In this document: positions 34,614-43,469 of the stretch, piece after piece
Numbering within the stretch: the first letter of the stretch is position 1
How the letters are laid out: each line of letters begins with the position of its first letter
Translations under genes and position numbers: made by a program
The notes under the pieces: model-generated
What the model saw: the letters and a program-made list of their open reading frames with translations, nothing else
What the model was told of the DNA's origin: nothing
The model's database searches: none
NCBI RefSeq assembly: GCF_009908295.1
Contig: NZ_JAAALO010000005.1
Span: 543,077-607,076 of the forward strand
Length of the DNA: 64,000 bases
Direction: 5' to 3'
DNA from: Micromonospora rubida
GTDB lineage: Bacteria; Actinomycetota; Actinomycetes; Mycobacteriales; Micromonosporaceae

Positions 34614-35330
34614 TCAGAAGTGCCGCCAGGGCCGCACGCCCTCGGCCCTGAGTCGTCGGCGTAGCAGCACGATGTAGCTGATGTCGGCGATGAAGACCAG
34701 CAGATAGAGATAGTTGACCAGGGGCGTCAGCGGATAGTCCTGGTGCGTCACGCTGTCGGCGACGAAGGAGGCCGGGCTGTCCGGCCACTGCTGGGTGACG
34801 CTGGTCGTCACGGTGAGCGCGGTGGCGATCCAGGCGAACAGCGTGCCGAGGAACTTGGCGACCGCGATGTAGAGCGACTGGCCGCGGCTGCTGCCCCGGC
34901 GCACCAGCATCGTGATGAACAGGATCGACATCATCACGTTGATGCCGAAGCCGGTGTACTCGCCGTCCGGGTCGTTGAATTCGAAGAAGGCCAGATGCAT
35001 CGCCGGGTACGCGGCCGCGATGGCGAGGAGCGCCACCGGCCGCAGGTAGCGGCGTACCGGCGCGTCGAACTCGGTGGGCCCGTACCGGTACACCTGCCAG
35101 AGGATCACCATGTCGAAGAGGAACCAGACGATGCTCAGCGTGTGGATGTGGTCGGCGAAGGGGTTGATGAAGAATCCGTACGCGGCCTCCCAGCACAGGT
35201 TGGTGGCCAGCGCCGCGATCGGCATCCCGTAGGTGTGTTCCTTGAAGCCGCGGTAGATGATTCCCACGTAGGCGATCAGCCAGAAGATCACACAGATGAC
35301 GCCGGTGACGACGACGGTGTCCGAGGTCAT
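34614..35330 (-). CDS. Pyr4/PaxB-type membrane terpene cyclase
   Basis: 238 aa with seven predicted membrane helices, the size and topology of the fungal Pyr4/PaxB family, which cyclise prenylated or epoxidised meroterpenoids. ATNLCWEAAYGF places Glu48 where Pyr4 has its essential Glu63, and FIADISY near residue 216 matches the essential Asp218. FFEFNDPDGEYTGFG is a further acidic loop. ATG overlaps the stop of the upstream gene (ATGA). Neighbouring polyprenyl synthase and oxygenases support terpene cyclisation. Assignment from motifs and topology only. Confidence 0.72.
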   Translation of the reverse strand: MTSDTVVVTGVICVIFWLIAYVGIIYRGFKEHTYGMPIAALATNLCWEAAYGFFINPFADHIHTLSIVWFLFDMVILWQVYRYGPTEFDAPVRRYLRPVALLAIAAAYPAMHLAFFEFNDPDGEYTGFGINVMMSILFITMLVRRGSSRGQSLYIAVAKFLGTLFAWIATALTVTTSVTQQWPDSPASFVADSVTHQDYPLTPLVNYLYLLVFIADISYIVLLRRRLRAEGVRPWRHF

Positions 35331-36118
35331 GGAGCCCTTTCGAGGGTCGGCTGGGGAATCTGGGCGGTGCGCTGCCGGTAGCGGCGGGTGCCGAGCGCGG
35401 CCAGGCGGTCGCGTCGGGCTGCCGGGAAGCTGTCGAGACGTTCGTGGAAGAGCGCCTCGTACCGGTCGAGTTGGGCGCGCAGCCGCGCGGGCGCGGCGTC
35501 GCCGTAGAGGCGTACGAACGAGTCATAGGTGTTGAACTGCCCGCTCGACACGTCCTGTGTGTAGTGCTCGAGGTCGTTGCCGATGTCGGCGAGCACCTCC
35601 ACCGGCCACAGCAGGTCGAGGAGGTCCTGGTCGACCGGCCGGCGGAGGATTGCGAACGTCATGGCGTGCAGCAGCCGTACGTCGGAGGAGCGCAGCTCGG
35701 CGAGCCGGAGCAGCTGCTGCTCGTCGGCGACGCCGTGCGTGGTCACCTTGTTCTCCAGGCGCACGTACTGCTCGCCGAGGTCGAGCTGGCGGGCCACCGC
35801 GTCGTTGTGGGCGCGGGCACGGCGAAGAAGTGCCTCGAACTTGCCCTTGTAGCGGACCAGCTTGTCGTAGTGCCGGTTGTCCGCCACGTCGAGGTCGAGG
35901 TCGCGGCTGTCCTCGGCGACGGCGTCGACCCGGTAGACCAGGTATTCCACGAGGAACGCCAGCGGAGTGCACCGGGCCCGCTGCCATCGGGTCAGCTCCT
36001 GCGCCGGGTAGTACAGCTCGGTCACGTACTCCCGGAAGATGCCGCGCGACTTGGACAACACCGCGTGCTCGGTGCGGAGCCGCTCCCGTACGCGTGCCGT
36101 CGTCGCCCGGCTCCCCAT
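35327..36118 (-). CDS. Putative isoprenoid-synthase-fold protein
   Basis: 263 aa, all-helical. Two acidic motifs recall head-to-head prenyl synthases (squalene/phytoene type): LVEYLVYRVDAVAEDSRD near residue 60 resembles the first DxxxED motif, and EVLADIGNDLEHYTQD near 190 resembles the second. The match is partial and the rest does not align with any family I know. The gene is coupled on both sides (overlaps with P450 and cyclase). A prenyl-transfer or cyclisation role is inferred; a non-catalytic partner of the membrane cyclase is the alternative. Confidence 0.5.
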   Translation of the reverse strand: MGSRATTARVRERLRTEHAVLSKSRGIFREYVTELYYPAQELTRWQRARCTPLAFLVEYLVYRVDAVAEDSRDLDLDVADNRHYDKLVRYKGKFEALLRRARAHNDAVARQLDLGEQYVRLENKVTTHGVADEQQLLRLAELRSSDVRLLHAMTFAILRRPVDQDLLDLLWPVEVLADIGNDLEHYTQDVSSGQFNTYDSFVRLYGDAAPARLRAQLDRYEALFHERLDSFPAARRDRLAALGTRRYRQRTAQIPQPTLERAP

Positions 36119-37452
36119 CAGGATGGCTCCCGGACGAGCCGCATCCGGAGGTTCTTCGGGTAGAGCGTTGTCGAGGCGGCCGGGCTGACGCGGGCCCCGG
36201 GGACGGGGTCGAGGGTCCAGCGGCGGGTGATCGTGGCCAGCGCGAGCGTGGCCTCGACGTAGCTGAACTGGTCGCCGATGCACTTGCGGGCGCCGCCGCC
36301 GAAGCTGACGAACGCGCTGCGCGGCGGTGCCGGGCAGCGCGTCGCGTCCCACCGGTCGGGCCGGAACCGGTCGGGCTCTTCGTACAGATCGGCCCGGCGT
36401 TGTAGCAGGTACGGGCTCCAGGCGACGAACGTGCCGGCCGGGATCGGGTACCCGCCGAGCTCGGTGTCGGCGGTGACGGCTCGGGTGACGATCCAGGCCG
36501 GCGGGTAGAGCCGCAGCGACTCGGTGACGATCCGCGTGGTGAGCTCCAGTGCGGGGATGTCCTCGAACGTCGCCACATCGCCGGTGAGGACCTGCTCGAC
36601 CTCGGCGCGCTGCCGGGCCCGCACGTCGGCGTCCTGCGAGAGCAGGTACAGCGACCAGGCGAGGGTGTTGGCGATCGTCTCGGATCCGGCGGCGAAGAAC
36701 GTCATGACCTCGTCGACCGCCTCGTTCTCGGTCAGCGAGGACGACGTGTCGCTCTGGTCGTCGCGGGCGGCGAGCAGGCTGGCCAGCAGGTCGTCGTGGT
36801 CGCCTGCGTGGGCTCGGCGCTCGGCGACGATGGCGCCGATCGTCTGCCGCAGGCGGGTGACGGCCCTCCGGTAGCGCTGGTTGACCGGCAGTGGCAGCCG
36901 GGTCAGCACGGGCGGCAGCAACATGGTGCGGTGGATGCCGCTGACGAGCGTCTGCAGGTCGCCGACCGCCTGCCGGAGGCGGTCGGCCGGCATCGACGAC
37001 GAGAACATCGTCGCGACGGCGATCGACATCGACAGCGACGCCATCTCAGCCCGGACGTCCAGGACCTGGCCCGGCCGCCAGCCGGCGGTCGCCGTGTCGA
37101 TGTGGCCCGTCATCACTCGGGCGTATCCGGGGTAGCGGCTGTGGTGAAACGAGTGTTGCGCGAGGCGCCGCCGGCGACGGTGCCGGCTGTGCGGGCAGGA
37201 GGCGAGGCCGTCGCCGAACTCCTCGAGCCCGGAGTCGAAGGAGGGGCCGCCCTTGTCGTAGGTGCGGTCGTCGACGAGGACCCTGCGGGTGAGTTCCGGG
37301 TCGCAGACGACCACGATCCGCACCGGCCCGAGCGTGAGGCGTAGCACGTTGCCGTGCGCCGGGAGGGTGGAGAGGTAGCCGAGCGGGTCGGATAGCAGCG
37401 CCGCGGCATGCCCGATCACGGGTATCCGCCGCGGGGCGTCAGGTATCGCCAT
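36118..37452 (-). CDS. Cytochrome P450
   Basis: 444 aa. Heme-binding loop FGGGARKCIG with Cys391, I-helix oxygen-binding FFAAGSETIANTL, ExxR in TESLRLYPP and a PERF-like PDRFRPDRW. The length and N-terminus (IPVIGHAAALL) resemble bacterial CYP families acting on terpenoids and fatty acids. GGAGAAG precedes the ATG at 37452. First gene of the minus operon, divergent from the polyprenyl synthase across 430 bp. Probably hydroxylates the cyclised scaffold; needs external ferredoxin and reductase, none encoded nearby. Confidence 0.92.
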   Translation of the reverse strand: MAIPDAPRRIPVIGHAAALLSDPLGYLSTLPAHGNVLRLTLGPVRIVVVCDPELTRRVLVDDRTYDKGGPSFDSGLEEFGDGLASCPHSRHRRRRRLAQHSFHHSRYPGYARVMTGHIDTATAGWRPGQVLDVRAEMASLSMSIAVATMFSSSMPADRLRQAVGDLQTLVSGIHRTMLLPPVLTRLPLPVNQRYRRAVTRLRQTIGAIVAERRAHAGDHDDLLASLLAARDDQSDTSSSLTENEAVDEVMTFFAAGSETIANTLAWSLYLLSQDADVRARQRAEVEQVLTGDVATFEDIPALELTTRIVTESLRLYPPAWIVTRAVTADTELGGYPIPAGTFVAWSPYLLQRRADLYEEPDRFRPDRWDATRCPAPPRSAFVSFGGGARKCIGDQFSYVEATLALATITRRWTLDPVPGARVSPAASTTLYPKNLRMRLVREPS

Positions 37453-37882
37453 TCACTTCTCCACCGTCGGTGACGCCCATGCGGGCGCGATGAATGTAAA
37501 CGGACCTGTTCATCGTTGTCAAAGCAAATTAACGACAATGCCAAATTGCAGCCAGGCCTCGCGGGTGTCCGTTCGGCGCCAGGTGGGGCGTGTCAAGATC
37601 GACATGGGAATGGCGGCGCCGCAGCGCCGCCAAATGGTCGACACCACGGTGTCGACTGCCGCGAATCCTCACCGTTTTCCCAGCTCAGATTGTCTTTTGT
37701 CGGCGTCGACGTCGAGCGGTGGCGCTCGCGCTGATCATAACTTCACCCCCGTGGATCAGCCCTGCGCCAGATTAACACCGCCGGCCAACGCTGGGCAAAG
37801 TCAATGCATAACAGATGAACATTGACTCTCCACTTAGAGCGGCGTACAGTTGCCCCGGCTTCTCACCCATGGGGGAACGTCA
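37453..37882. promoter_or_regulatory. Divergent control region of the terpenoid cluster
   Basis: The 430-bp gap between the two operons is unusually A/T-rich (for example around 37490-37540 and 37730-37830). It contains a perfect 20-bp palindrome, GTCGACACCACGGTGTCGAC, at 37636-37655. A looser repeat has CGTTGTC near 37514 and GACAATG near 37534. No regulator gene lies inside the cluster. Confidence 0.7.
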
Positions 37883-38773
37883 ATGTTGAAACAGCTTGGT
37901 CTGCCATCGCGCCTGCGCTCACAGCGTGAGCTCATCGACCGCGAACTCGAGCGGGCCATCCAGATCGACGGGCCCGACGAGCTGTACCGGACAATCAGAT
38001 ATTCGCTGCTGGCGGGCGGTAAACGGATCCGGCCGATCCTGTGCCTCACCGCCTGCACGGCCTGCGGCGGCAGCACCGAGGTGGCGATGCCGACCGCGGT
38101 TGCTCTGGAGATGCTGCACACCGCGACGCTGATCCACGACGATCTGCCGTCGATGGACAACGACGACTTCCGGCGCGGCCGCCCCACCAACCACAAGGTG
38201 TTCGGCGAAGGCATGGCTCTGCTCGCCGGCGACGCGCTGCTGTCGTACTCGCTGGAGCACGTGCTCTTGCACACCGACGCGCCGACGAGCCGGGTCCTGC
38301 GGGTGATCCGCACTCTGCTGCACACCATCGGCATCCACGGGGCGATCGGCGGCCAGGTCATCGACGTCCAGCTGGCCGACCGTGAGGACGTCGACCTGGC
38401 GACGCTGGAGAGCATGCACACCCGCAAGACCGGCGCGCTGCTCAGCGCCGCCGTGGTGACGGGCGCGGTTCTGGCCGGCGCGGACGAGGAGTTGGTCCGC
38501 CGCGCCGAGTCGTACGGGATGAAGATCGGTCTGGCCTTCCAGATCATCGACGACATCCTCGACGTCACGTCGACCTTGGCCGAGCTCGGCAAGACGCCAC
38601 ACAAGGACGAGGAGCAGCGCAAGGCGACGTTCCCCCGGCTGCTCGGCCTCGACGAGTCGCGCCGTCGCGCCACCGAACTCATCGCCTCGGCGAAGCAGGA
38701 CGTCGAGTTGTTCGGCGCGGGTGCTCAGCCGCTGTGCGCCATCGCGGACTACATCCTCACCCGTACCCACTGA
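37883..38773 (+). CDS. Polyprenyl (probably geranylgeranyl) diphosphate synthase
   Basis: 296 aa, trans-isoprenyl diphosphate synthase. First Asp-rich motif in LIHDDLPSMDNDDFRRGRPT, second in FQIIDDILDVT; LLAGGKRIRP is the substrate-binding GKR loop. The residues four and five before the first motif are Thr and Ala (TATLIHDD), small side chains that allow C20 or longer products. GGGGGAA precedes the ATG at 37883. First gene of the plus operon, so it supplies the prenyl precursor. Confidence 0.92.
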   Translation: MLKQLGLPSRLRSQRELIDRELERAIQIDGPDELYRTIRYSLLAGGKRIRPILCLTACTACGGSTEVAMPTAVALEMLHTATLIHDDLPSMDNDDFRRGRPTNHKVFGEGMALLAGDALLSYSLEHVLLHTDAPTSRVLRVIRTLLHTIGIHGAIGGQVIDVQLADREDVDLATLESMHTRKTGALLSAAVVTGAVLAGADEELVRRAESYGMKIGLAFQIIDDILDVTSTLAELGKTPHKDEEQRKATFPRLLGLDESRRRATELIASAKQDVELFGAGAQPLCAIADYILTRTH

Positions 38774-38787
38774 ACGGGATCGTGTAG

Positions 38788-39885
38788 ATGACCAGAAGGC
38801 ATACCGACCGGCTGGCCCTGCCCGCACCGGCCGCCGATCCCGTTCCCGAGGACCTGGCGGCCAGCTGGTACGCGGGGCTCTCCACCGCACGCCTGCGCGA
38901 CCGCCCGGTGGCCCTGCAGCTGTTCGGCCATGACCTGGTGGCCTGGCGGGAACGCTCGGGCCGGGCCGTCGTGGCTCCGCGCTACTGCCCCCACCAGGGC
39001 GCCAGCCTGGCGCTGGGCAAGGTGGACGACGCCGGCCTGCGGTGCCCGTTCCACGGCTGGAGGTTCGACGGGTCCGGCGCCTGCGTGCGGATTCCCGGAT
39101 CCGCGCGCATTCCGGCCACCGCGAAGCTGACGCCCTATCCGACCGTGGAACGCTACGGCTACGTCTGGGTCTGGTACGGCACCGCCGAGCCCCTGTTCAG
39201 TCTGCCGGACTTTCCCGCGCTCGCGGAGAACCGGGATCGCTACGTCGGCTTCCGCTACAACGACCGCAGCACCGGCACGGCCCGGCAGCTGCTGGAGAAC
39301 GCGTTCGACTACTACCACTTCCAGACGTTGCACGGCTTGTCACTGGACCACACCGAGTTCCGGATGCTGCGCGATCAGTCGGAAGCCGCCGACAACGGCT
39401 CGCCGATCGACTCCCCCGCGTGGCTCGGCGCCTGGTTCGAGGGCATCGCCACGCCCGGGCACCCGGTACGCGATCCCGCTCGCTGGGGAATGGCCAAGGC
39501 GGCGACGTTTGCGGCCGGTGACGCCTTTCAGCTGCTGGTCGACGGTTGGCCCGGCGGCCAGCGCTTCACCGGCTACGTCGACGGCAAGGAGTTCTTCAAG
39601 GTCCTGCTGGCGATCACTCCGGTGTCCGAACGGGTCACCACCCAGGTCGGCTGGGCGGGCACGCCGCGCACCGGCCGGCTGCGGACGCTCTTCAACCTCG
39701 TCATGCTCTACGGGCAGAGCCGCGCCGGAACCAAGCAGGACATCCCGATCTACGACACGACCGAGGCCACCGCCGGAACACTGCGGACCCCGTACGACAA
39801 CGGTGTTGCCCACTTCCGCCGGTACTACCAGTCGTGGGTGGGCAGGGTCGAGACCACGACCGCCCCGGTCAGGAGCCGGTCGTGA
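38788..39885 (+). CDS. Rieske non-heme iron oxygenase 1
   Basis: 365 aa. Rieske [2Fe-2S] motif C67-P-H69 with C86-P-F-H89, then a mononuclear iron site in LLENAFDYYHFQTLH (bridging Asp and two His). C-terminal catalytic domain of the length seen in alpha-only oxygenases related to KshA and to chlorophyll-type oxygenases. No reductase gene adjoins it. First of three paralogues in the cluster. Likely hydroxylates, desaturates or oxidises the terpenoid scaffold. Confidence 0.9.
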   Translation: MTRRHTDRLALPAPAADPVPEDLAASWYAGLSTARLRDRPVALQLFGHDLVAWRERSGRAVVAPRYCPHQGASLALGKVDDAGLRCPFHGWRFDGSGACVRIPGSARIPATAKLTPYPTVERYGYVWVWYGTAEPLFSLPDFPALAENRDRYVGFRYNDRSTGTARQLLENAFDYYHFQTLHGLSLDHTEFRMLRDQSEAADNGSPIDSPAWLGAWFEGIATPGHPVRDPARWGMAKAATFAAGDAFQLLVDGWPGGQRFTGYVDGKEFFKVLLAITPVSERVTTQVGWAGTPRTGRLRTLFNLVMLYGQSRAGTKQDIPIYDTTEATAGTLRTPYDNGVAHFRRYYQSWVGRVETTTAPVRSRS

Positions 39886-40949
39886 CCGCCACGAGCCCGA
39901 TCTCGCGCCACCCGCGCCGGGCGGCCCCGTCGCAGCCGGGCACCGACATGCGGCTCGCCGCGGGCTGGTACCTCGCCATGGCCTCTGCCGAGCTGCGCCG
40001 CGGGCCGCAGAAGCTCGACCTGTTCGGCCGCGAGTTGGTCGCCTGGCGCGACGGGACCGGCCGGGCATCGATCATGCCGCGGCACTGTCCGCACCTGGGT
40101 GCCAGCCTCGCGGTCGGCAAGGTGGTCGACGGCAGCCTGCGGTGCGCGTTCCACCACTGGCGCTTCGACGCCACCGGGGCGTGCGCGTCGGTGCCCGGTA
40201 TGCAGCAGCTCTCGCATTCGATGCGACAGCCACGGGCCTATCCCCTCGTCGAGCGGTACGGCTACCTCTGGATCTGGTACGGCGGCGGCGAACCGGCCTA
40301 CCCGCTGCCGGAGGTTCCGGCACTGACCGAGCGCCGGAACGAGAACCTCAGGTACCGCTTCTCGCACACGACCGCCGCGACGCCGCGCCGGATCCTCGAG
40401 AACGCCTTCGACCATTATCACTTCATGGCGCTGCACGGCGTCGCGTGCGATCGGATGCCGGAACTGATCATGCTGCCGGAACCGGCCTCGGCCGCCGAGA
40501 ACGGGCCGCCGATCCCCGAGGACGCCTGGACCGGAGCCCGGCTGGAGTTCCACGGCCTTCAGGTGCCCGCCGCGATCCGCGCGCTCGGGCTGCGCAGCGA
40601 GAAGTTCGAACTCCTCGTCGACGGCTGGCCGGCGGGGCAGCGCCTCACCTTCCTGCTGGACGGCGAGGTGGTGGTGAAGGAGTTGCTCGGCGTCACGCCG
40701 GTCGGTCCGGGGCGTACTCACATGCGCGGCTGGTCACTGGTCCGCCGTACCGGCAACCCGGTCCGGGACCGGCTGGTGTACCTCGCCTATCGCGCCCACC
40801 ACTGGTGGGGCACCCGCGAAGACCTCGCCATCTACCGCGACGCCGACGACACCGCCGCGCCCACCCCGACCCGGCACGACCACGCCCTCCTGCGTTTCCG
40901 CAAGCAGTATGCGACCTGGGTCGACCGCGCCGAAGAAGGAGCACCGTGA
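39882..40949 (+). CDS. Rieske non-heme iron oxygenase 2
   Basis: 355 aa from a GTG at 39882 that overlaps the TGA of Rieske 1 (GTGA), with AGGAG 6 nt upstream. Rieske motif CPHLGASL and CAFHHWRF; iron site ILENAFDHYHFMALHG. Domain order and length follow Rieske 1, and shared blocks (FGRELVAWRDG, DGWPAGQR) show recent paralogy. Coupled translation implies stoichiometric expression or sequential steps. Confidence 0.9.
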   Translation: MTATSPISRHPRRAAPSQPGTDMRLAAGWYLAMASAELRRGPQKLDLFGRELVAWRDGTGRASIMPRHCPHLGASLAVGKVVDGSLRCAFHHWRFDATGACASVPGMQQLSHSMRQPRAYPLVERYGYLWIWYGGGEPAYPLPEVPALTERRNENLRYRFSHTTAATPRRILENAFDHYHFMALHGVACDRMPELIMLPEPASAAENGPPIPEDAWTGARLEFHGLQVPAAIRALGLRSEKFELLVDGWPAGQRLTFLLDGEVVVKELLGVTPVGPGRTHMRGWSLVRRTGNPVRDRLVYLAYRAHHWWGTREDLAIYRDADDTAAPTPTRHDHALLRFRKQYATWVDRAEEGAP

Positions 40950-41785
40950 ACGACTCCTACCGCCCCGACCGCGAGAGCGTCGGGGAGATGTACGACAAGA
41001 TCACCGTGCTGTCCGAGGACATGCTCGGCGACAGTCATCACTTCGGGTACTTCCCGGACGGCGGGTACGAGGACGTCGGCATGCGGGAAGCAGCCGACAA
41101 CCTGACCGATCTGCTGATCGAACGGCTGGCGCTGCGGCCCGGCCAGCGAGTGCTCGACCTCGGCTGCGGCACCGGCCGTCCCGCCGTCCGGCTCGCCGAG
41201 ACCGTCCCGGTCGAGGTCGTCGGCATCACCATCAGCCAGGCACAGGTGGACATCGCCACCGAGCGGGCGGCGGGCGCGGGGGTCGCCGATCGCGTACGGT
41301 TCGAGCTGGTCGACGCCACGTCCATGCCGTACGACAAGGACTCGTTCGACGCGGTCCTCGCCATCGAGTCGCTTGAGCACCTACCCGACCAGGCCGGCGT
41401 GCTCAACGCGATCGCCGGGATGCTGCGGCCGGGCGGCCGGCTGGTGGTCGCGCAACCGGTGCTCCAACGAGTGGACGATCACGAGCGGGACGACTTCGTC
41501 AGACAGCTCTACCAGAGCTACCACCTGGCCCAGCCGCCGTACCTGGACGAATATCCCCAGCTCTTCGCTCGCGCCGGGCTGCGTACCCGGTACGTGGAGG
41601 ACATCTACGAGCAGGTGATCCCGCCAACCCTCGCCGTGGTGGACGCATGGGTCCGGGCCAACTCCGAGCGGATCTCGGCGCTGGGCGACTACGCGCAGGA
41701 GGTGCGGGGGCTCATCGACGGCATGCGCACCTTCGCGGAGCTGCCCGGAGTGGGGTTCGCCGTCCTCGTCGCCGGCAAGGGGTGA
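40946..41785 (+). CDS. SAM-dependent methyltransferase 1
   Basis: 279 aa from a GTG at 40946 overlapping the upstream TGA. Class I fold with motif I VLDLGCGTGRPAVRLA, ITISQAQVDIATERA after strand 2 and motif III MLRPGGRLVVAQPV. The family includes small-molecule O-, N- and C-methyltransferases (tocopherol and sterol types). Probably tailors the product; acceptor atom not predictable. Confidence 0.88.
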   Translation: MNDSYRPDRESVGEMYDKITVLSEDMLGDSHHFGYFPDGGYEDVGMREAADNLTDLLIERLALRPGQRVLDLGCGTGRPAVRLAETVPVEVVGITISQAQVDIATERAAGAGVADRVRFELVDATSMPYDKDSFDAVLAIESLEHLPDQAGVLNAIAGMLRPGGRLVVAQPVLQRVDDHERDDFVRQLYQSYHLAQPPYLDEYPQLFARAGLRTRYVEDIYEQVIPPTLAVVDAWVRANSERISALGDYAQEVRGLIDGMRTFAELPGVGFAVLVAGKG

Positions 41786-41920
41786 CGGCCGTGCTCCGCA
41801 GTCACACCGGGTACGACGCCGCCGAACGATTCCTGCCGCGTCGTCCCGGTTCGGGGAATCTGTCGCCTAGGCTTTCTCCCGGGCCGGCCCCGAGGCCAAG
41901 TAGTGGAGAGGGTGTTCCGA

Positions 41921-42373
41921 ATGACCGAAGCCAGCTGGCAGCCGACCGCGGCGGGTGTCATGCGACTGCCGTCCGGATGGCTGGTGCGCGGCCGCGGCCT
42001 GCGGCATCCGTTGCCGGACGGCCCCGAGCCGCAGTTCGGGGTCTACCTGGTGGGCTCCGCGCCGAAGCCGGTGACGTGGGAGAGCCGCTGGGTCCGCTGG
42101 CGGGACTTCTGGCTACCGGCCGACCGCACGGACTTCGTCGGCATCCTGCGCGAGGTGCTGGACCGGGCCGGGACGCAACGGGTCGAGCTGGCCTGCGGAG
42201 GCGGCTTCGGGCGTACCGGGACGGCACTGTCGTGCCTGGCGGTCCTCGACGGCGTGCCCCCCGCGGAGGCCGTTGCCTACGTCCGCGCGCACTACTCGCA
42301 CCGGGCCGTCGAGACACCGTGGCAACGGCGTTTCGTCACTCGCTTCGACCAGGCGGCGCCACACCGGCGCTGA
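41921..42373 (+). CDS. Protein-tyrosine-phosphatase-like protein
   Basis: 150 aa. PTP loop ELACGGGFGRTGTALSCLAV gives the CX5R signature (Cys-GGGFG-Arg), and an upstream WRDFWLPAD supplies a possible general-acid Asp. Family members dephosphorylate phosphotyrosine or small phosphoesters. I favour the ATG at 41921 with AGAGGG upstream over a GTG at 41903. It follows a 135-bp gap after the methyltransferase and precedes Rieske 3. In this cluster it could remove a phosphate placed by the phosphotransferase-like enzyme. Confidence 0.78.
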   Translation: MTEASWQPTAAGVMRLPSGWLVRGRGLRHPLPDGPEPQFGVYLVGSAPKPVTWESRWVRWRDFWLPADRTDFVGILREVLDRAGTQRVELACGGGFGRTGTALSCLAVLDGVPPAEAVAYVRAHYSHRAVETPWQRRFVTRFDQAAPHRR

Positions 42374-42419
42374 CCGGTTCGCGTCCCGTTCCCGCCGGGC
42401 CGGTCGGCGGTGCGGGGCG

Positions 42420-43469
42420 ATGACCGTGCAGAACCATCCGGCCGGCACGCGTACGGACCGTGGCTTCAACCTGGCGGCAAGCTGGTACGTCGCGCTGCCG
42501 TCCAACCGGCTGGGGCGTACGCCGAAAGCGATCACGCTGTTCGGCCGCCGCCTGGTGGCCTGGCGGGACGGCAGCGGTCGCCCCACGGTGCTGGCGCGCA
42601 CCTGCCCGCATCTGGGCGCCAGCCTCGCCGACGGCAAGGTCGTCGACGGGACGCTGCGGTGCGCGTTCCACCATTGGCGGTTCACCGGTGACGGCGCCTG
42701 TGTCGCTGTTCCGGGCGTCGACCGCATCCCGCGCGGCGCCCGGGTCAGGGCGTACCCGACAGCGGAGCGTCACGGCTACGTCTGGGTGTGGTACGGCAGC
42801 GCCGAACCGATGTTCGCCTTGCCGGAGTTCCCCGCGCTGGACGCCGGAGCGGGGTTCGCCCGCGGGTTCCGGCTGGCCGACCTCACCGGAGCGACCGTCC
42901 GGCGGATCCTGGAGAACACGTACGACCCGGACCACCTCGTCGAGTTGCACGGCCTCGACGTCACCGACCAGCCGAGCCTGCGGATCCTCGACCGGCCGGA
43001 CGAGCTGACCGGACACGGGCCGCCCATCGTCGGTGGCGCGTGGATGGGCGCGGAGCTGACCTGGCCGGCCTACACCGGCAGGCTCGGTGCCCTCGCCAAC
43101 CTGCTGGGGATCAACGCCAAGCAGTTCGTGCTGCGCGTCGACGGCTGGCCGGCCGGGCAGCGCATCACCTACTGGGCCGACGACGTGATCCAGTACCGGC
43201 TGCTGCTCGCCACCACGCCGGTCGCCCCCAACCGGACGGTGCAGCACATCGCCGTCGCCATCGAACCGAGCGGCCGGCGGCTGCGCGACCTGCGGAACTA
43301 CCTGGTGCACCGGCCGGAGATCACCGTCACGTCGAACCAGGATCTGCCGATCTTCAACACCCTCGAACCCGGCGACCAGCATGGCATCTACGTCGAACGG
43401 GACAGCGGCATCCGCGCCTTCCGCAAGCACTACCAGCACTGGGTGCAACGGGTGGCCGACGATGCCTGA
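42420..43469 (+). CDS. Rieske non-heme iron oxygenase 3
   Basis: 349 aa. Rieske motif CPHLGASLADG and CAFHHWRF; iron site LENTYDPDHLVELHG, with Pro-Asp replacing the usual aromatic pair before the first His. Otherwise aligns with Rieske 1 and 2 (DGWPAGQRITYW). Its last 8 bp overlap the phosphotransferase-like gene. The altered active-site residues suggest a different substrate or reaction from its paralogues. Confidence 0.9.
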   Translation: MTVQNHPAGTRTDRGFNLAASWYVALPSNRLGRTPKAITLFGRRLVAWRDGSGRPTVLARTCPHLGASLADGKVVDGTLRCAFHHWRFTGDGACVAVPGVDRIPRGARVRAYPTAERHGYVWVWYGSAEPMFALPEFPALDAGAGFARGFRLADLTGATVRRILENTYDPDHLVELHGLDVTDQPSLRILDRPDELTGHGPPIVGGAWMGAELTWPAYTGRLGALANLLGINAKQFVLRVDGWPAGQRITYWADDVIQYRLLLATTPVAPNRTVQHIAVAIEPSGRRLRDLRNYLVHRPEITVTSNQDLPIFNTLEPGDQHGIYVERDSGIRAFRKHYQHWVQRVADDA

